Shown here piece after piece: positions 11,801 to 23,800 of a stretch of DNA of 64,000 nucleotides (positions are counted from its first letter, which is position 1; every line of letters starts with the position of its first letter). Source of the stretch: Notamacropus eugenii (Eukaryota > Chordata > Mammalia > Diprotodontia > Macropodidae); NCBI RefSeq assembly GCF_028372415.1, contig NC_092875.1:34118817-34182816 (forward strand), written 5' to 3'. Under the pieces are notes generated by a model. It saw nothing but the letters and a program-made list of their open reading frames with translations. It did no database searches and was not told the DNA's origin. The translations under genes were made by a program, and so were the position numbers.

Positions 11801-14800
11801 TTGGGTCACTCTCAGCCTGTTGGCAAGTGGACACCAGTGTCTGCCTTTGTCCTTGGTGAAACCCCAGCATGGCTGTTCCTCCATTCTTCCTGAAAGCGTC
11901 TTACTGGCTCCCATTTTCTTTTGGGTTTTACTCCTCAGGTCGAGCTTTATTACATGATTCTGGAGCGCTTGGGAAAGTACCAGGAAGCCTTGGATGTCAT
12001 CAGAGGCAAGCTAGGAGGTAATGGCCTGTGGGTCAGGACTAAGTGAGCAGGGAGCTACCTGATACATATGGGCCTTCAGGCTGTGATTGGGCACTGTCAC
12101 TGAAAGTTTCCTGTAACAGCAGGTCATAAGTTAAATAATTCACTTGCAACAGACATCACCAGTCTTTTGAGCATGATATGGGATGGTGTGGCTGGATCCT
12201 CCATAGAGCACCAGAGGGGAGCCCAGGAGCCATAGTTCAGGCCCCTCCTTTTACAGGAGGAAACGAGTCTGGGGTAGCCAACTGACTGGGCCCAGGCCAT
12301 GCGGAGGCAGGGTCTGAACTGGGATCCTCTGACACTATGCTCTGGGCCTGGCCTGGACTACGCTGCTGCAGCATCTTTTCTGCCCCGCTAGTAGCAGCTT
12401 GTTCTATAGATGGGGAGGGGCAGTTTGTGAGTTGGCCTTGGACTGGGATTTCCCCCTTTTGTGCTGTCCTCTGTCCATGAATGAGAGAAGTCAGACCCAA
12501 TCTGACTCTTGGAGTTAGCACCACATTTCCATGTTGGTTAGCGAAGTCCTGCTTCGTGTGCACATGCCCTCATGGCCCATCATGGCTTTTGAGCCCTGTG
12601 ATCCTCTAAGTCTGACTTGTTCAGAAGTAGAAGAGACAGTGGGATGTTGTGGGCAGAGTGCTGGGGGGCAGTCAGGGCTGGAGTGGGGGAGAGATGGGCA
12701 AGGCCATATGCCTGTCAGCCTTCCCACGGAGATGCCTCCACGTGTCTTCTGTGGCTATAGATTATAAGTTATGGGAAGGTACTGCTGAATCCAGTGGCTT
12801 TTTTGTCATTCTTTGTTTTCCTAGTCAGCAGAAAATAAAAATACAGCTTTGCCCACGTGGAGGAGGTCTGCCAAATACTGTGGCTGTCAGAATGAGCTCC
12901 TCTGCGGGGCCAGGAGAGGATTTTCAAGGGCTTTCTAGCTGTGAAGCCTGTGATTCTCTGCCCCAGCATTAAAATCCTTTCTAAACCCCTCACTTGCCAA
13001 GCTGCACTAATGTTAAATTGCCAAGTCTGATTAGATCTGAGCTATGGATTCCTCTCTCCTCTGTGTTCAGCCTTGGGAATTGAGGTATTTCTGATGGAGT
13101 AGGATTCATTTTACTCCTTGGTGTCATCCTCCTCCTCATCACCCATTTTCCCCCGCCCCTCCTCCATCTCCTGCTCTGGCCAAAGCTAATGGTTCTTCCG
13201 CTCTGCCCAAGGACCAGCCTTCGGAAAAACGTCCCTCATTCCTGCTCTTTCACAGATGGTAGAGGGAAGGAAGGGAACAGGTTGTTGGGAAGGTGGGATA
13301 ACCTTCAGGGTTCCCACTCCCCAGTATCATCCACAAGGGATTGTTGGTTTTGGTGATCACTCCTTAGGAAAGGAATCTTGTTTAAATGAATCCCTTTTGT
13401 GGTTGTAGAGAAGCTGACCAGCGAGCTCCAGAGCAGAGAAAACAAGTGTATGGCCATGTACAAGAAGCTAAGCAGGTGGCCGGAGTGCAATGCGCTGTCG
13501 CGGAGGCTTTTGTTAAAGAAGTGAGTGTGTGCTCGGTGCAGCTGGGAGGCAGGGATGTCCCTGGGTGGGTGGGGTGAGCAGTGACCAGCCTTAGCTTGGG
13601 GAGCCCCTGATGGGATGCGCCACTCTCCCCCTCTCAAGCCTGTGGCCCCACTGTGAAAAAGAGTTGAGGATCATAGTGCCCAAGTTCAGGTGGAGAGCAT
13701 TCATTTTAATGGCCCCTATCATTTTGGTCTTTGATTTTTAGCTCAGATGACTGGCAGTTCTATCTGACTTACTTTGACTCTGTCTTTCAACTCATTGATG
13801 AAGCCTGGACCCCTCCTGCAGAAGGAGAACAGTAAGTGGGTTTGTTTCCTACCTTCCCCTTGAGGGGTTTGGAGGGGAGGGCAGCTCCTTGGGCTTCTCT
13901 CAGTTAGCAGCAGCTCTAGATGAGGGACAGCCCAGCACTCCTGGGACCATGGCAGTCTCCTCTGAGCAGAATGACAGGCGTGTTTCAGAGACAGTGGAAG
14001 CAGCCAACCCCTGCCTGGTAGTAAGGTGGGGGTAGCCTGCGGCAGAGTGTTGTCCACCTTGTCGGCTGCCACTCACCATAGCGGGTGATCCCCTGGAAGA
14101 ACATCTTAACAGAAATGATGGTGATGTACAAACAATAAGTTGTCAATAAAGCTTGTTAAAAACAAGACGACGCGGCCCTTGTTCTCCTTTGTTGTCTGCC
14201 ACTTTCTGCTTTCTCCCTGTTGGCAGCGGTTTCCTTGAGCCTTGGGGTGGGAGGTGGGGGAGAGGCCCAAGAGTCTGTGTGTCTGTGCATTTGTCCCCAG
14301 CTCTCTGGAAGGAGAAGTACATTATTCCGCAGAAGAAGCTGTGAAGTTCATCGAAGAAAGGATCCTGGAGGAGTCAAAGAGCTCCCGGCATCTCCGAGGT
14401 CCCTACCTGGCCAGGCTGGAGCTCATCCGACGTCTGCGGCACCAGGGCTGCAACGATGAGCACAAGCTGGGTGAGGAGTAGGCAGGTCCCTGCTAGCATG
14501 CTGTCATGGGGGAAGGTGGCGAGGGGCAGCTCTGTGGTGCTTCCGTGGTGGGGAGGTGGCAGAGGGCAGTTCTGTGGTGCTCCCGTGGTGGGGAGGAGGA
14601 GAGGGCAGCTCTGTGGTGCTCCCGTGGTGGGGAGGAGGAGAGGGCAGCTCTGCGGTGCTCCTGTGGTAGGGAGGTGGCAGAGGGCAGCTCTGTGGTGCTC
14701 CCGTGGTGGGGAGGTGGCAGAGGGCAGCTCTGTGGTGCTCCCGTGGTGGGGAGGTGGCAGAGGGCAGCTCTGTGGTGCTCCCTTGGTGGGGATTTGAAAG

Positions 14801-17800
14801 TGAGGAAGCTCTTTGGTGCTTCCATGGCAGAGTAGCTTTTCCTGTGCTTAGGAAGCCCCACCCCTGCCCATCTGCTATAAGCAGATTCTGGGCATATAAA
14901 TGCATTTTAAGATCACCCAGTCGTGACGAGGGAACTAAGTCTGCTGCCAGAGAATGGTCCATGTTCCAAAGGCTCACAAAATGACTGACTCATAGTTCTT
15001 TTTCCCTGCCTCTCAGGAGTGCCCAATGTGCACACGCGTGCACGCACGCACACGCCCACAGTTGTAAGCACACACATTTCCTCTTTTGGGGTGCCTAAGT
15101 GCACGTCATCGTTCATATATTTCTTCCTACTAAAATGGAAGCACTTCAAGGCACTATAGAAAGTGTTGCAGAGAAAGGCTTTCCTTAAGGTCCGGCTCAC
15201 TCTTGTGCTGGTTGGATTTGTCACTGTTTGGCCGTTAGGTCTGTAATCTTGAAGTATGATTTTTGGAAGGGAGAGGGCTGGTCTAGGTCATGATCTCGGC
15301 AGAGTGGTGAACCTGGCCTCAGGAGCCTCTTTCTGCCTGTGTCTGGGGCCAGCGTGGAGTGTTAGGGTTCTGTTTGAGGGGGCATGACGACCCTGGGTTC
15401 AGCCAGTCAGTGTCAGAAGTGGGGTTTGAAACTAGATATTCCTGACTGAGACCCCACAGCATGAGACAGAGAGGTTGACACTGGGAATGAAATGCCAGCC
15501 TTTAGACCCTTCCCCTTGAAGCAGGCCTTGGTTCTGGACTAGTCAGTCCTCTTTTCTCCCTTCCTGCCCATCATGCCTTTGGAGCTAATGAGGGGTCTGA
15601 CTTTCACTGGCACCAGGCTCACAGCTCCCACTTATATGCTGATGTGCCCTTGAATGTTTAGTAATTTGGTGATTGTGTCTCCTAGGTGATCCAGAAGAGT
15701 TAATGTTTCAATATTTCAAGAAGTTTGGAGACAAGCCTTGCTGTTTCACTGACCTAAAGGTGTTTGTTGACCTCCTGCCTGCCTCACAGTGTACAAAGGT
15801 AAGAATGCTGCTACCAGGGGAGTGTCTTGGACACCAGGACAGGCCCAGAGGGATTCTACTTCTGTCTGGGAATGGAGCACTGAGCACTGATGGCTTTGAC
15901 TTGACCAGGTTGTTTGGAAATCTCAGAGGAGTAGATTCAGCCTAAATACAGGGAATCACCAAAAAGGACCTGACTGACTAATCCTGACTGTTAGGGCCAC
16001 TCCCTGAAATATCAAGACTTTTGTCAGAGCAGAGAACCCTCAGAATGGAAACTCAGGCCCATTAGGGTGAGTGACTTGTTTAGTTCTGTGGCTGCTGAGT
16101 GTCAGAGGCCAAAAACCAGTTTTTCTTCCTGAAGGCAGCTGATTGGAGCCATGCCCAGAGTGCCAAGCCTGAGTGAGGAAGGCCTGAGTTTAAGTCCAGC
16201 CTCAGGCCATTTCTAATTAGGTGACCCCGGGCAAGTCACTTCACTGATGCCTGCCTTAATTTCCTCATCTGTAAATTGGGGCTCATAACAGCTCCTCCTT
16301 CTCAGGATGGTTGTAAATTAAAAATAAGATGGTAATTGTAAAGTACTCAGTGCAGTGCTCTGGCACACAGTAGGTGCTTAATAAATGCTTGTTTCCTTCC
16401 TCTTCCCTTCCTGATATCAAGCCCAAGATCCTATCTGCTAAATTAGGTAGGTGTGAACCTGTAGTAACATATTGACAAGTGATCTCTGCAGTTTTAAAGT
16501 TTGCAAAGCCTTCTCCTTGGAACAACCCTTGGTCATAGGTCACGCGTATCCTTAGTCCCATTTTCCTAATGAGGAAAGACTTTGCCCAAGAGACAGGTCT
16601 TTGAGGCAGGTCTCGTACTCTGGTTCCCCTGTTTATGATTGCCTCCCTTGAATCAGTGAAGGCCCCCGTGGTGCACCTTTGGGTCTGTGCTAGGTGGTTA
16701 AAGACCCAGACACATGTTGGAATGGCTTCTCTGGTTGCGTTTGATGCCATGTAATTTGGACAGGCAATTTTCAGTCAGGGATTCTGGTTTTTCCCCATTG
16801 GATGAGAAACAGTAGAAACCCTGGACACTCAACAGCATTGTCTCTTAAAGCAAATGCTGCATGTGTGGGGAAGCGTAATCTGAGGGCCTTGCTGAGGGGG
16901 CAGTTGAAATGAAGCCACCCACCCATTGGCCTTAACATAGAAGGGTTACAAAAGAGGGTGAGGATATGTTGTTAATTTTTAGAGAATCCCTCCCAGAGGC
17001 TGGTTCTGAGCTCTCTGAAATCTCAGCACCTTCTCTGCTACACCCTCAGTACTTGGTGGGATTCGTTAAGTGTTGTCAGTGTGCCAAGAACTGTGCCCTG
17101 GTGCCAGAGGCTGGCCTCTGGGGGAACAGGCCCAAGACAGCACACTTTGGGAGAACTAGGGCCTAGGGAAAAATCTGTTTACAAGTTTCTCATTCCATCT
17201 CATACAGGGGAGAGCATTCATGCCACTTACCAGAAAAGAAACAGAAACTCTCCAAGGTCATTTGAGTCCCTGTTTCCTCTGCATTAGTAAGGGATGTACA
17301 GCCAGTTCCGTCCTTGGAGCCTCCTGCCCCTGCAGGCTCCGTAGGCTGATGGCAGCCGTCCCACTGCCTCTTTCCTTCCACTCTTGAAGTCTGGCTCCTC
17401 CCTGAGCTCCCGTAGGTGACTCCAGTCCTGTGCTCCCTTTTTCTATTTTCTTGTCTTCAGGAGAATGTGAGTTACTCTGGGTAACTTCCGGGTGATTCCT
17501 GTGCCTTCCCTCGGTCTATCACTTCTTACTTACTCTGTACGCAGCTTGCTGTGTTCATGTCTGTTTGTCTGCACATTGTCTCCCCCATGAGAGGACAGGG
17601 ACAGTGTTTTGCCTCTTTTTCTCTCCTCAGCATTCAGCACGGTCCACATGGTAGGCACTTAATAAAGGTTTATTGATTGATTATTGATTTATTGATTGCA
17701 GACCCTTAATCCATGTTTATTGGATTGGAACATTGGGTGCTAAGTTCCCTCTTCCAGATGCTGCCTCTCTCCTTGGCTTCAGAGGCGCTGCGCCATCCTT

Positions 17801-20800
17801 CTCCATTGCCCTTGCCGGCTCTTCCTTCTCTTCTCTTGCTGTGACACGCTTTCTCAGTGGAGCCTCCTTCACTCCCCTACCTCCCCTGGCAGATACTTCA
17901 ACATGCCTGTCCCTGGTCCTGCCCTGTCATGAACTCCAAATCTGAAGCATCCCCAACCCTGCCTGTTGGAGCATGTCCTCCTTCACTCCCTCAGTACTAA
18001 TGCCAAGCTTCCTACCAGGTCTTAGCTTCCTATGTCCTGGCTCCCTTTGGCCTCCTAGGGAAGCCTGAGGACTCCTTCTTAGAATTCTCTCTTAAATGCA
18101 CAAAATAAAATAGGTAGGATTACAAGGAAACTATGTTGAAAAACAATTATCAGAATATTTTTTAAAATGTCCACGGACCCAGGTGAAGAGCTTGTGCTTC
18201 ATTCTCTCCTGTCTGCCCCTCACCCCACTGCCAAATCCTCTCATTCATAGATCTAGTCATGTCACTCTTGACCAACACAGTGGTCTCCTGTGCCTAATAG
18301 TCGGAGTTATAGCTGGTTTCCTTGGTACTCAAGGCCCTGAACACTGGTGCCGTACTTGATCCTGCATCAGTGAGCAGTGTGGGATAGCAGGTACAATGCT
18401 AATGTCACCTGGGGCTGCTTTCAGAGGGGCAGAGTGTGTAGGAGGGAGATTTGTCAGCATCTAGGGGAAGACAGCCAGAATGGGAGGCCTTGAGACCTTG
18501 TCATGCCTGCTTAAAGGCGCCAGGGATGTTTAATCAGAGGAGCCAAGAGAGCTGTGTCAAATATGTGACCAGATATCCCAGGGAAGAGGGATGAGCCCCG
18601 TTTCCTTTGACCCTAGTGTCAGGATGAGGAGCAAAGTGAGTGTATGTTGCCTGGAGGCAGATTCCTCACCATGAGAGCTGTCCAGTCATGGAAGGGGCTG
18701 TCATAGGGGGTAGCCCCAAGACATGGAAGGTCTTCACACAGAAGCCAGGTAAATACTTACTGGCCATGTACCCAAACGCTCACTAGCTGCGGGACTCTGG
18801 GCAAGTCCCACTGCCTCTAGTTCCTCATCTGAAAAGTGGGGATGATACCAGTGTTTACCACACAGGACTCCTGTGTGTATCAAATGAGAAAAATCTGTGA
18901 AATGCCTTATGAACTTTAAAGTGATTTATGAATGCTAGCTGCCGTGAGGGTGAGGGTGATGATGATGAGGTGGGAGTGCTGTTTTGGATCTCTTCGCTCT
19001 CCTGTTTGGTGTGATTCTGTCAGTCAGGCTGACCTGTTCTCTGTTCCCAGACATTCCTCTGAACACTCCCCCTGCCCCACCCCTAGCCCCCATGGACTAC
19101 CTGTTTTTTATCTGCCACTGGACCTTGAGCTCTGTGAAGGCATTCCCCTTGTCCTGCCTCTGCATGGTAGCTCTTCTCCTACACTGTGGTCTCTGCACAC
19201 AGTAGGCTTTTCACAAGTGTTTGTCAGAACAAACTGCATTCTTAGCTAATCCCGAAATGTAACTTGAGCTGTCCAGAATCTCTCTTTTTTTGTTTACTGC
19301 TTAACCCTGGGCCTAACCAGGGCATTGCATGGTAGCCTGTCTCAGCAGGGCTGTAGGGAGTTAGGAGGGACTGAACTCTAAGAATGACTTTAACTTCTCT
19401 GAGGCCAGGTTTGTGTCTTTTCCAGCCCAGACTGCAGGGCTTGCCCTATACTGGGCTCAGTCCAGAGATCCACGGTGTTGGAGTACAGGTGGTCACTTAC
19501 CTCCAGCCTGGTGGGGGAGTGAAGGTCAGAACTTGGAAACCACCGTGGGGAGAGGCCCCTCCATTTGCTATCCCTGCCCCACCCCAGGGGGAGACCGATG
19601 GCAGCATTCGCCAGAGAATGAACCTCAAAGCCATCCCTGTTTAGTTTGTGAGGCAGTGGGATGGTTGCCAAGCTGGAACAGAGACGACCAGGCACCACCG
19701 GGTGGATGGTGGGCAGACCAGGACAACTCACAAACTCTGCCTCTCTTTCTCCTTGGCAGTTTATCAATCAGCTCCTTGGAGAGGTGCCGCTGTCTACCCC
19801 CACAGAAGATAAGCTGGCCCTGCCTGCCGACATCAGGGGCCTGCAGCAGCATCTGTGCGTGGTACAGCTGATGCGCCTCCTGGGCCTCTACCACAGCATG
19901 GAAAAGGACCAGAAGCAGAGGGTGGTCTGGGAGCTGATGCTGAGATATCAACACGGACTGGAATTTGGTGAGTTGCCTTCCCAGGGGTGGTCAGGGCACA
20001 GGGGACTCCTTGGATTGTCCATGGGGGTCCAGTATCTCCACCCTTCCAGCTGCTGAGTTCCTTGGGCTCTCTCTGATGGGACAGACTGGGACATGTATAG
20101 TTTATTGTATTATAGACCTATTTTTTTGCTCACCTTAAAATACATGAAGTGACCTGATAGTGAGCTCCCATCTCTGAATAGAAGCACACGTCCCTTTGTA
20201 AACAGATAAACCCTTCAGACGCCCACAAGCGTCTGGTTTCATCGGTGGAGGCATAGCCCCTGTGACTGTAAGTGAAGGGGACCTTTCCTTGGGACTGCAG
20301 CCCACGTTGCAGCTAGTGCTTGCATTGCAGACACCTGGCTTGTTTCTGTAGCTTGGGGGAGTGGTCAAGGGGGGCAACCTGCCAGCTCTGGCCTGGAAGG
20401 GGCAGGTTAGGACACTGAGGCCAAGAGAGGGGAGGGGCCTTCCCTGAGGTCATGTAGAAAGGCAGTAGGAGGCAGAGCCAGGATCGGAACCCACACCTGG
20501 CATCTCCTGCATGGCAGCGCTCTCCTTGACCTTTGCTTTCGAGATCCGTGGTCACCCCACCAAGCTGTCCAAGTACAGCTGGTCAAGAACAGCAGTGGTT
20601 GTGATCAGTTCCATTCTGTAACTGCTTTTTTGGTTGCTTTTTCTTTAAAGATGGCTTTTTTACATCATTTCCACATATGCCCCCTCCTAGGTGCCCCTTA
20701 ATTCCTCCCTTGTAGCAGAGACTAGGAAAGAGACCAGTTTAGTGAAACCAACTAAAGCATCAGTTGCATCTGGTAGCATATCCCATATTCCATGCCCATA

Positions 20801-23800
20801 GTTCCCCACCTCTGCCATGAAGGGAGGGAGGAGCATTTTCTCAAGTCTCCGAGGCCTAGTTGGGCACTTTAATTCTTACCCTGCATTCCACTGTTGTAGT
20901 CCCTGTGTGTGTGGTTTTCTCAGCTCCACATCAATGTGTCTTCTTCTCTTTCTCCAAAATCATCATATTCTCAGGTTGTTCCTTATGCGACGATGATAAT
21001 CTCTTGTATTCATGGGTTGCAGTTCATCCAGGCAGCCCCAAGGGGACCCTCTATGTTTCTGGTCCTTTGCTCCATAAAAAACAATATTGTTATGAATCTG
21101 GTGGTCAATGGGGTATTTCTTCCCCTCTCCGGCCTCTTTGGAGTTTGTGCCCAGAGTGCAATCTCTTGGTTGCTACAGTCTGTGGGCATTGTAAGTCATC
21201 TGATTGTGGGTGGGGGCAGGCAGGGAAGGCTGCCTCCCAGAACCTTAGATCAAGTCTCAGCTAACAGTGTGTGAGGCGGCCTGCCTTCCCATGATCCTGA
21301 GAGGCTCAGCCATCCCCATCCATTGTTTCCTGGCCATTTTGCTGAGTGTGACTCGAAACATCAGAGCTGTTTCGATTTGTATTTCTTTACTGGTGATTTG
21401 AAATCATTTTGAATATAGTTCATAGTTTACAATTCTTTTGAGAATGATTCATATTCTTTAACTCCTTAGCCAGTGGGGAGTTGTTCTTGGTCTTCCACCT
21501 CTGTGCTAACTCTCTATACACCTTGGCTGCCAGGCTGATATTGGTGCAAATAGACGTATATATATTCAGATTTTTACTAATCTACATGCTTTTCTTCTTA
21601 TACTTCCTAATTGAATTGATTTTGTTTGTGCAAAAAAGCTTTCTAATTTGGTGTAACCAAAAGTACAGTGCTTTTTGCAGTCTGTCCCTTTTTTCATTAA
21701 GAAGTCTCCTCTTCCTGAAGTTGTGAGAGATCCCACCGTCCATTCTCCCTCCTCCCCATTTTTTCTATTTTAGCTGCATGTCCATCTGGGGTTGATTGTG
21801 GCCTCTGGGCCAAGGTGCAGCTCAGTAACTGCCTTCTGAGAATGCTCTGTGAGGCACAGGGAATTGATTACACACAGGCTCTGAGTAGAAGGCAGCACAT
21901 GGGATGGCCGGAGCTTTCCCTGATGCTGAGACGATGCTTTTTTCCCTTTCCAGGAAAATCCTGTTTGAAAACAGAGCTGCAGTTTTCAGACTATTACTGC
22001 CTCCTTGCTGTGCACATGCTCACTGACATGTGGCTAGAAGCAGGTATACTGTGTATCCATCTGTGTCTCCTTCCCCCATTTCAGGCCTGATGACTGCACC
22101 AGGCTGGGCAAAGGGCTCACCCACTGAGGGGGTTTTCACCCTGTGCTCCTGTAGAACAGTTTGCTGTCTCCCTGGTCTGTTTGCCCAGTCCCAAAAGGTG
22201 TGGCTTGGCTTTTCTTGTCATCGTAAGTGAAAGATAATGATGGTTACCAGGACAAGCCAGCCCACCTCACTGCCTCCCCACTGCCCTTGGCTGTACCCAA
22301 TGAGGTGGCCTCCGCAGCCCCTTCACACAGTGCTTCTCTGCCCTTACGGCCCAGGCCCAGGAGCAGTAGCATCGTGGTGACCCTACTTTGTAGACATAGA
22401 ATGAAGCCTGAACAGGTCTATTGAGGCTCCAGATCTTGGGGAAATCCCCTGGCTGGCTGCAAGTGTGTGCATCAGGTGATGGCCGTTCTTCCCATGGGAA
22501 CCTCTCCTCTTCATATCTGGTCACAGGGATGGCTTGTGTCCACTTTCCTGGCAGCATCACTGGATCATTTGCCTTTTTTTCCTTAAACTTCCAGGTGAAG
22601 AGAGAGCTGCGTGGCAGGCCCTGACATTGCTAGAAGAGGGCTTGACCCACAGTCCTTCCAATGCCCAGTTCAAATTGCTGCTTGTCCGAATCTACTGCTT
22701 ACTCGGGGCATTTGAGCCCGTGGTGGACCTGTACTCCAGCCTTGATGCTAAACACATCCAGCACGACACCATCGGGTGGGTAGTAGATACTCAGAATGCT
22801 GTGCAACCCACTCTGCCCCGCTCCTCCTGGGTGCTGGGACAAAGTTGTCCCCTCTGATGGGAGATAGGAGCACTTTAGAATGTCATGGCCTGGGGAGTCT
22901 TCAATGGGGATTTCAGAGAGATGGGTTCAGATTCTGGCTTTGGGACAAGTCCTCCTTCTCTGGGCCCTCTGTAAAATGAGGGAGTTAGACCAGGATAGAT
23001 CCCTGGAGTCTCTTCTAGCTAGAATCCTATGACTTGCCATGAAACAGGTCTTATTGGACCTGCCAGTGGTCTTCAATGTTGTATTAGCTTGTTAGAGTTG
23101 GGGTTGGTCCAGGGGTGGTGCTCTCTATCTGGAGGTTGGGTTATAGGACATATTTGTGGCTGACTCAGTGAGTCTTTATTGTGAAGTCTATTTGTCCCCT
23201 GACAAGGTTGAAAGTAATGCCTCATCTGGCCACCTGTTAAAACTCTGAGATTTTAAAAAAATATATTACTATTATTTTTGTTAGAGATCCTTTAGCATAT
23301 GTGTTTCTACTTTTGTGATTAAGGTTGGAACCCACCCTTTAAAGTGTGCTTTTGGAGGAGGCTTTGGATTGTATTGAAGTATCAGGTTCATTGAGAATCC
23401 CAGGTTGAGATCCCAGCTGAAGGAGCCTTGTGAGGCTGAGTCACCCATCATGAGCCCAGTTGCCCAGTGCCTGGTGGCCTCCCGACCCCAGTTATCAAAG
23501 GCTGAGCCACCCATCCTGGGCCCAGCTGCCTGGTGCCTGGCGGCCTCCCAGCCCCAGTTACCCAGGGCAGTGTGCCCCATGTGTGCACTCATGACCTGCC
23601 TGTGATCTTTCTTCCAGCTATCTTCTGACCCGCTACGCAGAGCCTCTAGGTCAATATGCTGCTGCCTCCCAGGCCTGTAACTTTGCACTCAGGTTTTTCC
23701 ACTCCAACCAGAAAGATGTAAGTGAAAACCTTTTCTTTTGTGGTCTCAGCTAATGAATGCCCCAACTCCAGTTAGAGCAGAATGTCCAAGTTGGGAGGGA

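Noticed and set aside
14130-14170. AATAAA-containing phrase in intron 9 as a premature poly(A) site
   Set aside because: A lone hexamer without a clear GU-rich downstream element; the exons that follow are intact.
14456-14977. Overlapping open frames on both strands in intron 10
   Set aside because: Caused by the 40-bp minisatellite; no conserved protein signal.
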